From Neofusicoccum parvum (Eukaryota; Ascomycota; Dothideomycetes; Botryosphaeriales; Botryosphaeriaceae), in contig CP087218.1 in assembly GCA_020912385.1 (NCBI GenBank), positions 496,001 through 560,000 on the forward strand: a stretch of DNA of 64,000 nt, read 5' to 3'. Shown in pieces: positions 1 through 10,498 of this stretch. Made by a program: the position numbers and the translations under genes. Below the pieces are notes generated by a model. The model saw nothing but the letters and a program-made list of their open reading frames with translations, was not told where the DNA came from and ran no database searches. How positions within the stretch are numbered: the first letter of the stretch is position 1; the number at the start of each line of letters is the position of its first letter.

Positions 1-2160
1 TCTTTGTCCTCAACAGGAGCGACATCTATCAGCATGTCTCATGTGGTACTACACTTGGAGCTCGACACCTACTCGGGCTTCGATCATTCACCTTTCCACT
101 CATCTCACATGATATTCCATCTGGAATCCAGAGCCTGCCCTTCCGACTGCGGCCTCCGCGACATCAACTACACGCCGTGTGTCAGTCCAACAATCCACGC
201 CGCTTCATCAGCTCAGATGTGGCCCACACGATATGGACTACCTGATTGAGATTTGTTTGGAGTGATCTCGCTATGAGGTTTCTCATGCCGCAATTTGACA
301 TGTCGTCGCCCGTATCAGTGTGATACAGCCTCGGTGGCGGTCGGTCCAGGTGAACTTTTTCTAGCATCTTCCTGTATTAGGAAACAGCTGCGCAACACTG
401 AAAACTGAGGATCTATTATACTGTCTACTCGCTCTTCGGATACAACGCTCAAAAAGCGCTCGAAAGGCGCTCGATAAAATCCTCCTTTCTAGTGGACTGT
501 CAAAATCGAGATCAAGTTGCCTCCAAAAAAAAATTTCTTACAAGCCATAACCCTTGCAAAAGCCCGTCCACCGTCTTTGAATTGACACTTCAAAATTGAG
601 AATTCCAGCTTTGTCCCATAGTGAAATATCCCCCAACACATTGTAGCATCGAGAATTCTAAATCAGCACACGCCCGCAACCGATGTGTCAAAAGGTTCAG
701 CTCGCAGCCATTGCGCTTGCCAAATCATATTGCGATCAGCTCCGCTCGTGAAAGTTGAAACGTGTTGAGCTGATTGGGATTAGCGGCTTGGCAGTCTCAC
801 CGATCACTGAAATCCGACGAGGAGTTAGCTGGCAAACGAAACAGCGACAAGAGGGAAGACAACAACATGATCGACGAAGACTGGTGAGTGAGCAAACAAG
901 TCAGTAAGCTAGCACTAATTGCCTGCAGATCTTCGGTAGATGATGACCAAGGGTCCTGGTGCGACCGCCAGGGCTCGACGCAGCCACCCGCAGCCACCCG
1001 CAGCCCGCCGCGACCGTCTCCTGCGGCTGTTACTCGCTCGTATCATCGTTTCCTGCAATCGTACATCGCCGCGCCCGGACAACCCTACTCCGATGCAGTC
1101 TTTCTTCTGCACCTCAGATTGTAGAGATCGTTCCGACCGTGTTGGCTTTCAGTGTTGTCTACAACATCGACACCACGTTAATCTATCCGTTCGTCCACGC
1201 AACGAAGCAAGGTGCTTAGAAATTGAAAGAGGACGGATGGGCCTGTAAGCAGCACAAGAAACAATGGGCGTATACGAGGATAGAAACACGGCGGAAGGAG
1301 CTAAGAGGGACTGGGCTGTGCAGCGTGCACGGATGCGGAGGCCCAGCAGGAACAATGCCATCCCTGGCGAAAAATTATAGGGCAAAGTAATCAAAGCGAG
1401 TACATGCGCATAGGGTAAGTTGGTAGATTTCTTTCGATTATGCCTTGTCTGAACAAAAGCAAAGACAGGCCATTCTCTATGGCTTCTTTACCCGACCCTA
1501 TCTAACACCAGCTTTAGATATAGTCTCTACTCCTCCAAAAATCAGTGCAACGTGTACCGCGATGCGTGCTGTACAATATTATATATCTGTAAGGCTTTGT
1601 TACTATCGGATTTCACTGATGCACGGATTTCCGTGGATGTATGACTTTTTTGGTGTTCATTGCCAAGACCCGAGTCTGGACCGTGGTTTGGCATATGTAC
1701 GCGCTCTGGCTTCTCAAAATATTGTTTTTTTGTCTCGGAAATGATATCTTTAAGGAGTATCTCTTGGAGAAGAATGTCGCATTCGCTATTCATTCTGCAC
1801 CACAAGGTGTTCACAACGCCCAGTCCGTTCTCCAAATACGCAATGAAAACACGATTGAGACACCAATAATACAGCAATTTACTGTCATTTTTGATATAAT
1901 CAAGACTCCTGTACCTGTCAGTGGCTAATCTCCACATGGATTCTGGTGCAAAAAAAAGGTTCACATACGACTGCAAATGTATGAAATGGCTACTGCTATC
2001 TAATACTTGTAAAAGATCATGCTGCATTCGCTATGTCGTGGGCTTGTCTGATTGTGGCGCCCTCCCGGCTACATTTCGCCGCCCGGGATTCTGATGTGCG
2101 CGGGTTGGATTGTGTCGGGTTCTCGCACCCGCCTATCATCGAACATCAACACACATCTCA
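1..2160. other. gene-poor AT-rich leader region
   Basis: No gene can be supported here. The stretch is AT-rich with many stops. At 864-880 an ATG is followed by a GTGAGT donor and a CAG acceptor at about 929, but joining them creates a stop codon at once. A short direct repeat (CAGCCACCCG) lies near 975-1000. One AT-rich minus-strand open frame (1542-2027) is listed separately. Confidence 0.6.
1542..2027 (-). CDS. doubtful orphan ORF, 161 aa
   Basis: An intact 161-codon minus-strand frame in otherwise stop-rich AT sequence. I recognise no domain, signal peptide or membrane segment. The protein is rich in Leu, Tyr, Asn and Lys, as expected for chance translation of AT-rich DNA. A competing frame on the plus strand (1641-1928) covers most of the same bases. 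No convincing splice sites extend it. It could be a remnant of a mobile element or simply noise, and I lean to noise. Confidence 0.15.
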   Translation of the reverse strand: MQHDLLQVLDSSSHFIHLQSYVNLFFAPESMWRLATDRYRSLDYIKNDSKLLYYWCLNRVFIAYLENGLGVVNTLWCRMNSECDILLQEILLKDIISETKKQYFEKPERVHMPNHGPDSGLGNEHQKSHTSTEIRASVKSDSNKALQIYNIVQHASRYTLH

Positions 2161-4036
2161 ATGCCCTCAAACATGTCGAACCCACGGCATACCAACGGCA
2201 CAGGAGATGACCCCTCACGCGCATCCATGCCCCCTCCACCCGCAAGGATGCGTTCTCAAGGTCAGTCTTGGCCCATTCCCCGATCAGCCAGAGAGATAAC
2301 TGTGTGCAGCAAGCGGTTCTCGGACTGTTCAGTCACCGCAGGCAAGCGTCCCAGGGCAATTTGCCCGACCGGCAAGAGTCAGCGATGGAGTGCAAACTCT
2401 GTCGGGAACAACCCAGACGAGACAGATGCCGCCAACAAGTCGGCCTGAGATTGAACGGCAACCCTTCTCAGCTCAGACTCAGCGTCCGACACTGCTTCCA
2501 TCGATCGGGAGTCACCCTGCAATGCGGCAATATCCTCAAGCGACAGAGCCTGAACCTCAGAAGCCAGGCTTGCCGGAACAATTGCATCCGCGGAAAAAAC
2601 GTCGTCACGAGCTCCCGGACAACGACGACGATATTCTGACGCGGTTTGACAACATTCCGCCGCTGGATATTACCGAATTTGAGCAGGTTTTGCGCCTCAG
2701 TCAAAGTGTCACGGACTCATTTGAAGCTCAGTTCCAAGAATACGCAGCTGATCGCGACGGCTTTCGGTCCGGAGAATACACACCCTACCGTGACTATCTG
2801 GACAACGTCGGAAAAGACTTCCTCGAGAACCCTGCACAAATCCTCAGTAATGAATTGAAGAAAGGCTACAACGTCTTCGATTCAATGGATTTCTGGAAAA
2901 ACAATAAACCAGCTATTCCCACTGTTACCTCTCAGCCTGAGGGCCAGCGTCTTCATGGCGCTGGTGCATCGAGGAAGCAAGCCTCATACCCTTTGGGGGT
3001 GGGGGGACCGGCCCATCTCAGAGACTCTACGAGCACTCCAGCTCCGCAATTCATTGCGAAGACAGCTCTTCCGGCACTCTCACAATCGAAAAACCCCTCT
3101 TCTTTAAGTGACTCGGACGGGCTTTATACCCTGACTCCCGACCTCGCTCCTGCTGCCGCTCGCACGTCAAGATCTTCACGCAGCAGAAGATCCTCGGTCA
3201 CAAGCGAGGATATAGTGCAGAGAGTGCTTGAAAGTCTGAAGGCTCAAAATCTAGTGCTTCGACCTGACCAAGATGTGGCGTCGCTTGCCACTGGTTTCAC
3301 TGCTCCTCTTGCCACGCAAGGGAAGGCTTTACAAGTGGAGGATGAGCCAAGCTCCAGACATCGCAAACCATCCACCATCGTAGATACGGAAGAGGCACGA
3401 AGTGAACAACACCACTTCACGATGAACAACAGCTTTTCCTCTAAAATTTCTACTCATGGCTCTTCATTGCCAACCGGCGTGGAAAGGCTTTCCAGCATGA
3501 CTCCAAGCTTTACAGCGGAACAAGAAGCATCATTGACGTCGACACCTATGTCAACACCAAGTGGCACACGGAAGTGCGCCAGAACGTCATTGCCTCTTGT
3601 TAGGATGCTTCGGGATGGTTCCTACCAATCCCCGGAGGACTTTGAGGAGCAGGATCCCAATGCTTTCTCCTCGGCTGCTAAGTTTATCAACAAGAAGGAA
3701 CGGGAGTCAAAATCGAAAGCCAGATTCAAGAGTTGGTTAAGCGCAGAGTCCGGACATTGCTTATACCAGTTCGTCGTCTCCAGGATCAAGTCCACAGAGT
3801 CAGAGTGGCATCCAGGACTCGAACGCTGGCGGTGTTGTCAAGCGTGCGCTTCGGCGAAGGATGGTCCCGGTCTCTGCATCATCTTGAATGAAGAAAGAAC
3901 CAAGTTTGTCGTCCTTCCAAACCGAGGTTCATGCTCGTCTTTGCCGGATGAGGAACTGCTTCGGCCTGAGATTGCTCAAACTCATGGTCAAGGTCTGCAC
4001 CAGTCAGCCATGGATCGTTCAAACCGAATGTTTTGA
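2161..4036 (+). CDS. orphan Ser/Pro-rich protein, 608 aa, one intron
   Basis: Two exons, 2161-2260 and 2310-4036. The 49-nt intron starts GTCAGT, ends GTGTGCAG, and restores one open frame of 608 codons. The start is the first ATG (2161), giving a polar Pro/Met-rich N-terminus. Residues 50-500 are mostly low complexity (Ser, Thr, Pro, Gln), with a basic run PRKKRRHE at about 127-134 that could be a nuclear localisation signal. A more ordered acidic part (about 145-225) contains DFLENPAQILSNELKKGYNVF. The C-terminal part (about 505-595) is compact and has Cys at CCQACASAKDGPGLC, which could bind metal. I do not recognise the family. It sits beside decayed repeats in a gene-poor stretch, so it may be lineage-specific. 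The structure is well supported; the function is unknown. Confidence 0.65.
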
Positions 4037-4336
4037 CTGGTGGCTTTCACTTTCCGAAAGGCTTTGTATCGTCATTTTGTGTTTCTGCTTCCCTTAATGC
4101 ATCAGTCAGCTAGCTATTGTCTAATGCTGGGCCAATCGACTGCTGGAATGCGTTTTTTTTTTTTTTGCATGGATCTCTTTGTTTCCAGCTGGTGGAATAT
4201 GCGTGTTCTTTCAAACGGGATGTTTTGTTTTCTTGTTGTGGGTAAATGTAGCTGTACGGAGTTGGGAACGGAAAGCACTGAGATACTGTGCGAATGTATC
4301 ATCAGTCTATGAAGGGTGCGTAGGTTGTAAGTGCCC

Positions 4337-4700
4337 CTCGAGAATTATTATTCCCTCCCATGGATTATCTACTGACCTTTACAGTGAGTCATGGAAAAGA
4401 TGCCCAACGCGACTACAAATCAATAGCCAAGCTCTGAAATATTGCTACTGTCTGGAAGTGTTTGCTCGTCAGCCACTGGTTTTTCAAATTACAGCAATTT
4501 CGGTTTGCAAGCCGATTGCTAACGTGACAATTAAGGAGTTGTAAGAGACTAATCAAGAATCACGTTAGAGTATGAAGTTGAAGGATAAATCTGGACGTGA
4601 ATTCCATGGAATCATCTACAAAGCTATCCAAACGTATTCTCTGACGACCCATGGAAGGAGGGACAGCAAGAGAAATTTCGCACGAGCTCCGCTAAACCCT
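4337..4700 (+). repeat. dispersed repeat, copy 1 (decayed)
   Basis: It matches 5055-5460 collinearly. Shared landmarks, in order, are GAGAATTAT, CCCTCC..TGGATT, CTACTGTCTGGA, TTCGGTTT, GAAGTTGAAG/GGAGTTGAAG, GGACGTGA and CCCATGGAA. The copies have diverged strongly by substitutions and indels. Copy 1 lacks about 60 nt that copy 2 has after the TTCGGTTT block. No open frame is conserved, so this is probably a relic of a non-autonomous element. Confidence 0.6.
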
Positions 4701-5054
4701 GGTCTTGACAAAGAACATCAAACCCACGCCATAACATTCATTCCTACTCCCTAAATGTGCAGTCTGCAAGGAGGCCCATATGGGTAACGATTCTAGGTGC
4801 AAGAGTAGGCCCCAACCCCGCTAAAAGGACCGCCTTTCCGATGTTTAATTTTCTACTAAATTACCCTAATTCTCCTTTTCACATGTTCTTTGTTTATTTC
4901 GGCTCAAAAAATAGTGTTAAGGGGGCAACCCCCTATTACAACCAGTTACCCCCATTCCCACCCCTTTAGTAGGTGCTTATAAGGCACCTTGTCTGAGACT
5001 TAGTTAGAGGCGTAAACAAAAATTCAATCTAATTCAATTCAAGTTATAAGTACT

Positions 5055-5460
5055 CGCTGAGAATTATCGTTCCCTCCGTGGATTGTCTACTAACCTTTCT
5101 AGTGAGTTACGGAAGAGGTTAAGCCTTGAAATTCCTAACGCGACTATGACTCGAGAGCCAGGCCCTGAGATATTACTACTGTCTGGAGGTAGAAGTGCTT
5201 GTCTACAAGTCGCTAATTTATTATGTTACAACGACTTCGGTTTACCAGCCAAATTCTGAACTTGCTGCATTTTCCACGTTTTGATAGGTGGCACGCTGAT
5301 TGCTAGCGCAGCAACAAGAAAGCGGTTGCACGAGATTGACCTCGAATGACGTCCAAGCCTAGGGAGTTGAAGCATTCCTCCGGACGTGAGTTTTCATGAC
5401 ACCACCCATGAAGCTATGCGGACGAATCCTTCAACTGCCCATGGAAAACGGGACAGTGGG
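5055..5460 (+). repeat. dispersed repeat, copy 2 (decayed)
   Basis: Partner of 4337-4700 in the same orientation. Its internal stretch TTGAAGCATTCCTCCGG (about 5367-5383) recurs exactly at about 53383-53399, followed by more degraded similarity, so the family is dispersed across the window. The sequence downstream to about 5630 may belong to the same element, but I have no second copy to prove it. Confidence 0.6.
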
Positions 5461-5656
5461 CCGATGAGCGAGAAACCCGGATAGGTATGATAGGTATAAG
5501 CTTAAAATGGAGTCGGCTTAGAGTCCATTCCGAACCCGGACCGGTGCACCCGTATCCCGTCTTTCGGCTTTCTTCGTAAGCGATATCCGTCCGTAGAGCG
5601 GGCGCTACACTACCCTTCATGAATGATGTCGACTTCTATGTGGAAGTCGTCTCGAG

Positions 5657-5872
5657 TTGCTCTATAAAAAAAAAAAAGCCCGGGCAAGCCGGGTACTCGT
5701 CGATTCCGATGCCGATTCTACAACTGGTATTGTAATTAGTGCCCTGAGCTCTCAAAATTCGGATGTTTCCACGGCTACGGAGCTCGAACAATCCGTAGAA
5801 CGGCGCTGGTCGGGCTCTATTGACCTTTTGAAGGAGAAATATAGGCAGATATATAAAGCTATTTCCAATTAA
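5657..5872 (+). pseudogene. possible mobile-element coding remnant
   Basis: A 71-codon open frame that begins in an A tract without a proper ATG. It ends in a charged helical segment (LLKEKYRQIYKAISN) and is followed by an AATAAA-like signal (AGAATAAAG, about 5873-5882). It looks like the 3' tail of a larger coding sequence whose upstream part has been lost. Given the repeats next door, a degraded transposase tail is possible, but I cannot name a family. Confidence 0.2.
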
Positions 5873-5968
5873 TAGAATAAAGTCATCAATCTTCATTGTG
5901 TCCACGCTCGGTATCCGGCTCCAACTGCGGCAACCTACTCAAATATACGACGTCATAGACCTTCCAGA

Positions 5969-6742
5969 ATGAGAGGTCTCCAGGCAATGCGCGTCGTTGT
6001 GGCAGGGGGAGCCACGGGCGTGGGAGCGGCAGTCGTCCGACGACTGTTCGAAGAAGGATCCAAGATCATCATCGGAGACCTGAACGTGGCCGGAGCGGAC
6101 AAGCTAGCCAATGAACTCTCAGCAACAGACCCAGGTCGCGCGATTGCTTGCGAATTCAACATGGCAGACGAGCAGTCCATAAACGCGCTCATCCAAAAGA
6201 GCGTAGACGAGTTTGGAGGCATCGATGGCCTGGTCAATATGGCGGCGCTGGTCAAGCCGGAAATCCAGTGGAGAGACGTCGAAGTGGCACGAATGGAAAC
6301 GGAGATCTGGAAGATGACCATGGATGTCAACCTCATCGGCTTTGGCCTGGCCACCAAGGCGGCCCTCGCTCACATGGTTGCCCAGAAGCATGGAGCTATC
6401 GTGAACATCTCGTCCGGCGCGGCTTGGCTTGGCCTCACATTTGTGCCAGCGTATGCTTCGTCAAAGGCTGCTGTGCATGCTCTGACCAGGCATACGGCGA
6501 ATACATACGGAAGCGAGGGCGTTCGTGCGAACTGCGTGGCGTTCGGTATGATTGCCACCGAAACACTGAGATCGAATGTATCCGAGGACATGCTGGAGCA
6601 AGGCGCGAAGAATTGTGTGTTGGGTCGGGTTGGAGAGCCTGAGGAGCCTGCTGCATTGGTCTGTTACCTTCTGTCTAAAGATGCGTCCTATGTGACGGGG
6701 CAGGTTTGGAGTTGTTGTGGTGGTCGGCTTAACAGGGATTAA
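5969..6742 (+). CDS. short-chain dehydrogenase/reductase (SDR)
   Basis: A single exon of 257 aa, the normal length for a classical SDR. The Rossmann-fold nucleotide motif GGATGVG is at residues 13-19. Asp37 (IIIGDLN) at the end of the second strand suggests NAD(H) preference. The family's structural Asn is at N121, Ser at NISSG (148-149), and the catalytic Tyr/Lys pair at YASSK (Y162, K166). The C-terminus SYVTGQVW is the usual cofactor-proximal end. The substrate cannot be deduced. ATG 5969 is used; an in-frame ATG at residue 7 would also keep the fold. The gene has no cluster partners: repeat relics lie upstream and the tandem array starts within about 20 nt of its stop. A tight GC-rich ORF between such flanks may mark an acquired or relocated gene. 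Confidence 0.9.
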   Translation: MRGLQAMRVVVAGGATGVGAAVVRRLFEEGSKIIIGDLNVAGADKLANELSATDPGRAIACEFNMADEQSINALIQKSVDEFGGIDGLVNMAALVKPEIQWRDVEVARMETEIWKMTMDVNLIGFGLATKAALAHMVAQKHGAIVNISSGAAWLGLTFVPAYASSKAAVHALTRHTANTYGSEGVRANCVAFGMIATETLRSNVSEDMLEQGAKNCVLGRVGEPEEPAALVCYLLSKDASYVTGQVWSCCGGRLNRD

Positions 6743-6759
6743 TAAGAACTTTCTATATT

Positions 6760-9040
6760 GCGTAGTAAAACCCGCAAATTTTCTGGTTGTGAAATGGGGT
6801 TACAGTGTGCCGGGGCATGTTGAGGTGACGTTGGTGATCACCCAGCACGTAACGGCTCGGAGATGGCCTGGGACACCTCGAAACATGCTCTAACCATGAA
6901 AACCTGCCCGGCACCCTCTCTTGATCGACTCTCTGCCCTCGGAAGTGTAAGCCAGCAGTGTTCGCAGAGAGATTATTGGCCGTAATGTGAGGTAGCGGGG
7001 TGCCGGGGAACAACGACGTGTACTGGTCGCTCACGGCCCTATTTCGAAGTGAGACCGTCTTGCTACCTACCTTGACAGCCGAAAAATTGTGTGAATCCCC
7101 TCTTATTCGATTCTCCGTGCCCGATAGCATAATCTGACAGCGGGGCGAGGATCTGAGTGGTAGTAATTTGTGGTAGCGGGGCGTTGGGGAACAATGAGTT
7201 GCGGTGGTAAGCGGAGCAGCTTGTTGCGCACGACCGTGCTTGTCTTGTCAAGCCCGGCTACATGCCTCAACAACCAGAAAATTCTGTGCGCGCCTCCAGA
7301 ACGATTCTTCATACCCGAAAGTATAACGTCAGAGCGGGGGAGATGAGAACTCGGATTTTAAATGTGGTAGCGGGATGCTGGGGATTACTGGTGTAGGTGG
7401 CAATCCGAGCTACTACTTACCTGATAACCGTGTCTTGTAACACCCTCCTGCCTGCCTGAATAAGCGAGAAAAACTCATGCACTCCCTCTGGAACGATTCT
7501 AGCATGAATGGGAGGCGGTAGCGATGACAATAATTGATGTTAAGGGAGGTCGCGGGACGACGGGGAACGAAAGCCTGTGGCAGTGAGCGGCTTGGCACGT
7601 CCGTGGGCCTTAAAACGGCCCGCTACCTACGAAGTCGCTTAGTATAAGTAATGCACCCACTTCCATTCGATTTCTTATGCCTGAAAGTACCTTGTATGAG
7701 AGGTGCAGCCAGAGATACGAGTGTTAGTCGAGGTAGCTGAGGTTGGGGAACGACGGCCTGTGTTCGTAAGCGAAACATCTGTCCAGACATCGCCGCAGCC
7801 TTGAAACGGCCCGCTACTTACATCGCCGCTCGATATTTGTGGTAGACGGATAATGATTAGATTCTCCATGCCTGGGAGTATCTATGACAAGACGGGCGAT
7901 TGAATCTAAGGACGATAAGTGAGGTAGCGGGGTGTTGGGGAACGACCTACTGCTGCACAGGTTAACCGAAACCGCCAGCCGCCGACAGCTGCGTGAGTCT
8001 TCAACCCACCCGCTACCTCCCACAACGCCATTTAAAATTGGCTGCGCATATTTATTCGATTCTCTATGCTCTGGAGCATCCATGACGACACGGGCGACTG
8101 GATCAGAGAATGAAAATTGAGGTAGCGGCGCGCCGGGGAACGACGCATGTTGGCGGCTGGCTGTTCATGGCTCTTCAAGCCTCAAGATGGACTGCTACCT
8201 GCATAGCCGCCAGATTTTCTCTCCGCCCTCAATCTGGGTCTATCCTTCGGGATCGGAAGTATCTTTGCCCAACAGAGCAACCGAATTGTTGGCTGTTGAG
8301 GGAGGTAGCAGAACATCGGGGAACAAGGTGACTGTGCGATGGTGTGGAGGGGGCGTGCTCGACTTGCCATGCCTCACTACCTACCTAAATGACAAAACAA
8401 TGCCCTGAAACTGACATCAGCGGAATTTTCAGGGCCCTGAATCTTTATGAGGGCGTGGAAACGAGAATCCAGGTATGTTATTGGACGTAGCCATGCCTCG
8501 AGGAGAGATGCGTGTGTCGGCGTCCCAGCGGATGTGCGCAATTTTCGAGTGCCCTGCTATCAACCGCAACCTTTGGTAATTGTGGTGCAATAAAGTCCAG
8601 AGGCTTGCAGATGCCTGCAAAGTATCCGAGGGTAGTTTCAGCAAATTTTGAGGCTGTTGTGATAGGTAGCGGTGCATCGGGGATCGTTGGGCGGGCTGGT
8701 TACCTTAAAAAAGCGGAAAAGCGACATGCTACCAACGTAGCCACGAGGAACCAACTTTGAAACGGCGACCAGAGTTTCTTCGACGGTGACAGAATTATGG
8801 AAAAACGTGGCGAAAGATTTTGGCCTTTCCGTGGGAGGTCGCGGTGCGATATGGAGCGTCGGGTGGTGATTACGTGAGAAGAGCAAAGATGCGGCCTGCT
8901 ACCAACATCAACCACGGAAAACTGGTCCTGAAACAATTATCAGAGTTCAATCGAGGGTGGTAGAACTCTGACCCACCGGCGCGTAGATCTGCGGCACGTC
9001 GTCGTAGATAGCGGTGCATTGGGGATCCCAGAGTGCACCC
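6760..9040 (-). repeat. degenerate tandem array, about 12 units of 170-198 bp
   Basis: A box close to GGTAGCGGGGTGYYGGGGAAC recurs at 6823 (weak), 6991, 7172, 7365, 7548, 7732, 7923, 8121, 8304, 8472 (weak), 8665, 8837 and 9007. About 65-90 nt after each box comes its near complement, CCCGCTACCTAC-like (for example 7060, 7619, 7810, 8009, 8193, 8375, 8728, 8898). The unit at 7923 has perfect 9-bp arms. Read on the minus strand, each unit has a block close to ATACTTTCGGGCATGGAG, usually 60 nt long, ending at GTAAGT or GTAGGT. These modules are 7130-7071, 7324-7265, 7690-7631, 7881-7822 and 8262-8203, plus a longer 84-nt one at 7505-7422. Modules are mostly stop-free in one phase; 8079-8021 has a stop and a 1-nt loss. 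It could be a decayed multi-exon repeat gene or a structured satellite. Confidence 0.75.
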
Positions 9041-9747
9041 TTAGCGCGGTGCAGGACTGAACGAGGCAGCTCCATCGGGAGCCAAGGGCGTGGGTGAATT
9101 TGCTGGCCACGTCGGCGGTGGTGTCTTCTCTGACGATTGGACCTTCGCCGAAGACACCCGAAGAGCTAGGTGGCTAACAATGGCGAGCTGTCCGACGATG
9201 ATCTGGATTCCGAGAAGCCGGGGCTTCAGGAGATGCGATTAGATCAATGGGAAGTGCCACAGGACATCTAAAAGAGTGCATGCTGTAGTCTTGCAAGGCG
9301 CGCATGCGATTGGGAGCCTGTGGTCAGGGCTGTGGGCGCTGACCAGCAGCGGCGGGTGCTCGCTGCGACACCCGGTCACGTGTCGTTTTTCCCGGCAACG
9401 GGCGCCGCTCGTCACAACCCACCCTGCCTTCCGCATAAACCCTTCTCTTACTCTAAACCTGGACTGACAACGCTCGGGAACTAGTCTCGATGAGGCCTGG
9501 CATGAAGGACCAAAGCAGTCAACCCCTCCTACCTCCCCTTAACATTCAGCAGTCTTAGCTTCATCAGTTTTTCCTTTCCTCCCTTTCCTTTTCTTTCTTT
9601 TCTGTTCTTCCTGTCTTACGCTCGTTTTAAGAAGGGTAGCGACTTCAATAATGTGTGGGCCTTGGATGAACCGGGATCCCAATGTAGCTTAAAGCAGATT
9701 TAGCGATATTGTCCCTATGGCCCGCGGAGGCCGACGGGGTGTATGAA

Positions 9748-9775
9748 TACTACTACTACTACTACTACTACTACT
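9748..9775. repeat. (TAC)n microsatellite
   Basis: About nine perfect TAC/ACT trinucleotides in a row, in non-coding sequence. Confidence 0.95.
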
Positions 9776-10072
9776 CTAAACCTCACACCCGCGACTCGAG
9801 AACACCACGGACGACCGTTACACCTCATCCGTATCCTGTGGATAGGCTCCAAGCTGACAAGCATACAGTATGTCTTCTCGCAGTCACACTCAGGGCTAAT
9901 GCAGGACTCTCACGTATAAATCTCGGATCACTTTGAAATCACAAGCATGAAGAATTGTGATGGATAACTTTTCATTATTGATTGATGCTGGGAAACCGAC
10001 TTTCACTTCGTGCCTGCCAATGCTTAGACTTTTAAAAACAGCCGGTCACAATGACAGAGCACTGGAAAGGGT

Positions 10073-10330
10073 CTCCCATGTGCATCGAATCTCTCAGTCG
10101 GCAAACGACTAAGCAAGGATATCTTCGCAAGGAAGAATTATAAAGGTCCACATGGAAGGAACACCTCCCAAGTGCATGTGAAACATGAAGCCTCAGCCGA
10201 TAAACTGAGCAAACAGGGGTATCGTTCTAACAAAATAAGAGGGCCACAAAGAAGGGAGACCTCCCAGGTGCATGTGAAGCCTTAGCCGTCCAACGACCAA
10301 GCAAGCAAAGAATGCAAATCAAGACAAGGA
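10073..10330 (+). repeat. three-unit tandem repeat, 92-96 bp period
   Basis: Units begin at 10073, 10165 and 10261 with CTCCCAWGTGCAT-like sequence. Each continues with a (TC)AGYCG..AACGAC/AAACTGA..AGCAA block and, in units 1 and 2, GGNCCACA..GAAGG. The third unit is shortened. No open frame runs through it. It is not obviously related to the array at 6.8-9.0 kb. Confidence 0.7.
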
Positions 10331-10498
10331 AAGTCATACTGATTCCACTCCCGAAAGAGGCCGACTAGTAAATAACAAGTCAAGAATCAAAGTATGCAAG
10401 GGCCAATATCCGCTAATTTGTAGATATTGCTGATGTGCTAGCGTGGTAGTCACTCAAGTGCCTCTAGGAATTACCCTAGAGCCGCGGGTTACAATGGC

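Larger units (their letters stand above)
4037..5968. other. repeat-rich spacer
   Basis: No gene is seen. The stretch holds a 17-nt T tract at about 4150-4166, two diverged copies of one dispersed repeat (listed separately), and an AT-rich block between them (about 4757-5040). That block carries a TATAA-like box near 4978 and repeated AATTCAAT words near 5023-5045, which could be a solo LTR or the edge of an element. An A tract lies at 5666-5677. Confidence 0.5.
9041..10498. other. intergenic, small repeats only
   Basis: I see no gene. A pyrimidine-rich tract at about 9520-9620, followed by purine-rich sequence, resembles a fungal core promoter or leader, but no coding frame follows it. The stretch also contains the TAC microsatellite and a three-unit repeat, both listed separately. 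The last 100 nt are probably the 3' UTR of the minus-strand zinc-knuckle gene. Confidence 0.5.

Noticed and set aside
864..1124. Small two-exon gene with GTGAGT..CTGCAG intron
   Set aside because: Joining the exons at the only good donor and acceptor creates a TGA at the junction. No other frame works.
6991..9012. CRISPR-like reading of the regular array
   Set aside because: This is a eukaryotic nuclear region. Units are about 180 bp, strongly diverged, and lack identical short repeats with unique spacers.
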